From Paludibacteraceae bacterium (lineage in GTDB: Bacteria > Bacteroidota > Bacteroidia > Bacteroidales > Paludibacteraceae), in contig CAJOIZ010000009.1 in assembly GCA_905234835.1 (NCBI GenBank), positions 1-64,000 of the forward strand: a stretch of DNA of 64,000 bases, given 5' to 3'. Numbering within the stretch: the stretch's first letter is position 1; each line of letters opens with the position of its first letter. This document shows positions 60,791-64,000 of this stretch, one piece after another. A model generated the notes under the pieces. It was given only the letters and a program-made list of their open reading frames with translations, made no database searches and was not told the origin of the DNA. A program made the position numbers and the translations under genes.

Positions 60791-63595
60791 CTATTCAGCA
60801 GGAGACATCACCACTTCGAACATATTGCCCGCTTCGACGAGACGGGTCAGAAGCGACTGAATCTTCTCTCCAGTGATGCCCTGCACGGTCTTCTCGTAAT
60901 CCGCCAACAGGTCGTCTCCATAGACATACTTGTCATACACAGCACTACGCCACCACCAGTTCTTCTGCAGGTTCTCCTGATAGTCCTTGAGCATCGACTC
61001 TTTCTCCTTTTGGAGGTCCTGCGCCAAAGGTCCGTCCTTAACGATGGTCTGCACCTCTTCGTGGATAACCTGCATCAGTCTTTCCTCTTTCTCGGGGTCG
61101 GTGTCGAACTGCATAACGAGCCTTGCCGAAGCATACGGGATACGCGTTACCCATCCGGCACACCCTACTCCATAACTGCCTCCCTCGCGCTCACGGATAG
61201 ACTCGAGGTAACGTGTGCCGAGAATGCGACCAATCAGCTCCATAATCACTTCGTTCTCGAGGGTGTAAGGAATCTCGTCAGAGGTATATTGGATGCGGTT
61301 GGTGGTCTGATGAATCTCCATCTCGCGGGTGAAATAGTTCTTGACTATCCCCTGCGGAGCATGAATGTTCCAGTCGTGCCACTTTTCGGGTTCGGCTTTC
61401 TTTGTTTTGAGTCCTCCAATCCACTGGCAGACAGCTTTCCGGACGGTCTTGTCGTTGGGGTTGATGTCGCCCACGAAGAGGAATGTGAAGTCGCCCGGGT
61501 TGTTGAAGCGGTCGTGGTAGATTTCCATCACTTTGTCGAGCGACACCTTTGCCAAGGCATCCATGTCGAAGATGAGGGTACGCTCGGAATGGCATGACTG
61601 TGTGAGAGCCAGCGAGTCGGAGAAGATGGTCTTGTGGTTCTTGTTGCGGTTGATGAGCCACTCTCTCTGCTTGCCCATATAGGTCTCGTAGGCTTTCTCA
61701 TCACGGCGGGGAGCAGTGAAATTGAGATAGACAAGCTGGAGCATAGTCTCGAAATCCTTTATATTGGAGCTACCCCATACGGACTCGGAATAAGTGTCAA
61801 TGGAGAGTGAAGCACTTGCGCTCTTGCCCGTCAGGGCTTTGCCTAACTCGCGGTGGGTGAAGTCGCCAATACCCATCTCGCTGATAATGGACGTGGTCAG
61901 CCGCAGCGAAGGCAGGTCTTCGGTCTTGACGAGGGATGAGCCACCCATAGAGAACGCCTGCAAGGAGATGGTGTTCTCCTCGAACTTGGAAGGACGGAAG
62001 ATGACGCGTATGCCGTTGCTGAGCGTCCACTCGGTAGTGCCATAGCGTTCGTCCTTGGAAACGGCTTTGATTTTACCCGCCTTGGGGGCTTTCTTAACCA
62101 ACTGTGTGCGGTAAACGAGCTCGTCAGGTGTCTCTATTTCAATGTTCTGTACGTCGTTCATCATAGCCAGCACTTCCGCCTCAGTAGGGATATGTATGCC
62201 CTCTTTCTCCTGACCGGTAATAGCCACTGTGGGATGGTTGTGCATCAGCGTGCGCACCATCATATTGAGTTCGGTAAGTGTGATGGTAGGAATCTGCTCC
62301 TGCGCGAACCGCACTTCCCACTCGATACCCGGAATGGATTCGTGGTCCTCAAAGTTGCGCACGTACTCGTTGACATACGAGCGGTTGCTGCGCGTGTTCT
62401 TGCTCTTGAGGGAGTTCTCCATGCCATTGAGATAATTGGTTTTCACGCGGTCCAGTTCGCTCTGACGGAAGCCGTAACGCTGCATCTTCTCAAGCTGGTA
62501 GAGGAGGTCTTTGAGCGCCTCGGTCTCGCGTCCCTCTTTGGGACTGACAGAAGCCACAAAAGCGTCTTTGAGCTTGACCACCTCACCATAGCCTATCCAC
62601 GCCCCTTTGAAAGAGGCATCCGGCTCCTGCGTCATATCGCCGAAACGACTGTTCATCATCGAACTGATAAGTGACAAGCACATATTGCGACGGTACTCAT
62701 AAGGTGTGTTAATCAGACTCTGCGGCATCTGCTCGTGCAACCACTCGATATTGATGTCGGTGCTTTGCGCCTCTTTGTTGGAAGCGGTAACGACCCGTGC
62801 ACGGTCGTTGAAAGGCACAGTATGGAGAGGTCTTTCGCCACGATTGGGACGTGCGGGCACATCTTTCCACAAGTCCTTAATCTTCTGCTCAATTTGGTCC
62901 ACATCTATATCTCCCACAACGATGATGGCCTGCAGGTCGGGTCCGTACCACTTGTGGTAGTAGTCGCGGAGGGCATCGTAAGCGAAGTTGTTGATAACCG
63001 CCGTATCCCCTATCACGTCGCGCTTGCCGTACTGTGTGCCCGGGTATTTCTTGGCTATAATGTCCTTGTAGAGCAGGCGTCCGGGTGTGGCACGCGTGCG
63101 CCATTCCTCGCGAATGACACCCCTTTCGGCATCAATCTCGTCCGGCTCAAGCAACAGTCCGCACGACCAGTCGTACATGACCAACAAGGCAGAGTCGATA
63201 ATGCCTTCGCGAACGGTAGGCACATCGCTCAAACGATAAACAGTCTCATCAATAGAGGTATAGGCGTTGATATTGCCACCGAAATTGACACCGATGGACT
63301 CAAAATAGTTGATTATACCCTTTCCTGCAAAGTGCTTGGTTCCATTGAAAGCCATGTGCTCAAGGAAATGGGCGAGGCCGTTCTGGTTATCCTCTTCGAG
63401 GACAGCACCCACGGCTTGCGCGATATGGAACTCGGCACGCTGCTTAGGCTGCTCATTGTGACGGATGTAGTAGGTCAGTCCATTGTCCAAATGACCCACG
63501 CGCACGTCCTTGTCAACAGGTAACTTGTCGGTTCGCTGCGCCGACATAGCGAGGACTACACAGAGCAGTCCCAAAGTCATCATTGTCTTTTTCAT
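60791..63595 (-). CDS. M16-family zinc metallopeptidase (pitrilysin/PqqL-like)
   Basis: An exported peptidase of 934 residues; signal peptide MKKTMMTLGLLCVVLAMSAQ. The inverted zinc motif HFLEH is at 76-80 (His76, Glu79, His80), and Glu157 in DAERGVIREEW is the third ligand. Four M16 half-domains follow; the second half (from about 500) lacks the zinc motif, as expected. It probably degrades peptides in the periplasm or at the surface. The gene starts 3 bp after the ftsH stop, so it belongs to the ftsH transcript. Confidence 0.93.
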   Translation of the reverse strand: MKKTMMTLGLLCVVLAMSAQRTDKLPVDKDVRVGHLDNGLTYYIRHNEQPKQRAEFHIAQAVGAVLEEDNQNGLAHFLEHMAFNGTKHFAGKGIINYFESIGVNFGGNINAYTSIDETVYRLSDVPTVREGIIDSALLVMYDWSCGLLLEPDEIDAERGVIREEWRTRATPGRLLYKDIIAKKYPGTQYGKRDVIGDTAVINNFAYDALRDYYHKWYGPDLQAIIVVGDIDVDQIEQKIKDLWKDVPARPNRGERPLHTVPFNDRARVVTASNKEAQSTDINIEWLHEQMPQSLINTPYEYRRNMCLSLISSMMNSRFGDMTQEPDASFKGAWIGYGEVVKLKDAFVASVSPKEGRETEALKDLLYQLEKMQRYGFRQSELDRVKTNYLNGMENSLKSKNTRSNRSYVNEYVRNFEDHESIPGIEWEVRFAQEQIPTITLTELNMMVRTLMHNHPTVAITGQEKEGIHIPTEAEVLAMMNDVQNIEIETPDELVYRTQLVKKAPKAGKIKAVSKDERYGTTEWTLSNGIRVIFRPSKFEENTISLQAFSMGGSSLVKTEDLPSLRLTTSIISEMGIGDFTHRELGKALTGKSASASLSIDTYSESVWGSSNIKDFETMLQLVYLNFTAPRRDEKAYETYMGKQREWLINRNKNHKTIFSDSLALTQSCHSERTLIFDMDALAKVSLDKVMEIYHDRFNNPGDFTFLFVGDINPNDKTVRKAVCQWIGGLKTKKAEPEKWHDWNIHAPQGIVKNYFTREMEIHQTTNRIQYTSDEIPYTLENEVIMELIGRILGTRYLESIREREGGSYGVGCAGWVTRIPYASARLVMQFDTDPEKEERLMQVIHEEVQTIVKDGPLAQDLQKEKESMLKDYQENLQKNWWWRSAVYDKYVYGDDLLADYEKTVQGITGEKIQSLLTRLVEAGNMFEVVMSPAE

Positions 63596-63598
63596 CTT

Positions 63599-64000
63599 TT
63601 ATGCATTTAATTCAGTTTGTGCTTGTGTTTCTTCCGATTGTGCGGAGGCGTTTTCCTCAATTATTTCGTCTCCACGGCTTTTCCACGGTCTGGGTCCGAG
63701 GACGCTTTCCACATCGTCGCTGGTTATCACCTCACGTTCGATAAGCATCTCGGCAATGCGATGGTGCTGTTCGGCATGCTGCTCCAGAATCTGCTTTGCC
63801 CGCGCCATCTGTCCGCTGATGATAGCCGAGGTCTCACTGTCAATCACTTGGGCAGTCTGCTCGCTATAGGGCTTGGTCATAGCGTACTCATAGCGACCGG
63901 TAGAGTCGTAGAAACTGATGTCCTTCAGTTTGTCCGACATACCGTAGTAAGCGACCATTGCAAATGCCTGTTTGGTGGCACGCTCGAGGTCATTGAGTGC
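63599..64000 (-). CDS. ftsH: ATP-dependent zinc metalloprotease FtsH, C-terminal part
   Basis: The last 133 codons of FtsH; the gene runs off the right edge. Readable from the edge are NDLERATKQAFAMVAYYGMS, then FYDSTGRYEYAMTKPYSEQT and EMLIEREVITSDDVESVLG, all typical of the protease domain end. The Walker, SRH and HExxH motifs lie outside the window. The Glu/Ala/Gln-rich tail after GPRPWKSRGDE is disordered. FtsH is the membrane AAA protease for quality control. M16 peptidase is the next gene of the operon. Confidence 0.93.
   Translation of the reverse strand, partial: ALNDLERATKQAFAMVAYYGMSDKLKDISFYDSTGRYEYAMTKPYSEQTAQVIDSETSAIISGQMARAKQILEQHAEQHHRIAEMLIEREVITSDDVESVLGPRPWKSRGDEIIEENASAQSEETQAQTELNA

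Overview
The window looks like a chromosomal segment of a Bacteroidales (Bacteroidota) bacterium of roughly 50% GC. The signs are: promoters of the form TTG-N19/20-TAnnTTTG in front of many genes; few Shine-Dalgarno sites; two secreted proteins ending in a type IX secretion (T9SS) sorting domain; a BspA-like leucine-rich repeat protein; an archaeal-type prolyl-tRNA synthetase; an ExbB/ExbD block; and DUF3667 and DUF3127 proteins. The species cannot be named from the sequence alone.

Layout. 1-5.3 kb: tail of an unknown gene, an 11-bp repeat array, gdhA, a secreted LRR protein and an SpmA-SpmB-like membrane protein. 5.4-9.5 kb (minus): SIMPL-domain protein, ftsY and a GH78 alpha-L-rhamnosidase lipoprotein. 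9.6-12.1 kb: comEC (without the beta-lactamase-like domain) coupled to xseA. 12.4-20.2 kb: an SGNH hydrolase, a membrane LytTR regulator and the addAB helicase-nuclease pair. 20.5-27.4 kb: a four-gene surface cluster (two paralogous T9SS cargo proteins, an OmpA-family protein and a beta-barrel). 27.5-39.2 kb: a long plus-strand housekeeping run: proS, tRNA-Arg, DUF3667, priA, a TPR protein, ribH, an aspartokinase without ACT domains, a nucleotidyltransferase, galE, manA, a long QueA-type protein and tatD. 39.3-41.1 kb: tdh, a candidate small RNA and a small outer-membrane protein.

41.1-51 kb is an accessory region. It has low gene density and many hairpin repeats. It holds a CsgG-like/LPP20-like pair, a candidate 305-nt RNA gene, an AbiE type IV toxin-antitoxin pair, a 49-residue small protein, a secreted InlB-repeat protein with a frameshifted C-terminal tail, a 138-bp inverted-repeat element, a HEPN/MNT pair and an orphan antitoxin-like gene. 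51.1-64 kb returns to core genes: exbD-exbD-membrane protein-exbB, tRNA-Ser, an MBL-fold protein, a uvrD/pcrA helicase, a metallophosphoesterase, a DUF3127 protein with an SSB-like tail, pgk, an M16 peptidase and the end of ftsH.

The most unusual signal is non-coding. Four intergenic loci carry tandem arrays whose period is 11 bp although the repeated word differs at each locus. Two of them share a 24-bp flank with only two mismatches. A separate degenerate heptamer (RAGTTKA) fills five other intergenic or near-intergenic spots. A bipartite hairpin element with interchangeable stems is scattered through the accessory region. Regular promoter spacing also exposed two probable stand-alone RNA genes and corrected several start codons.
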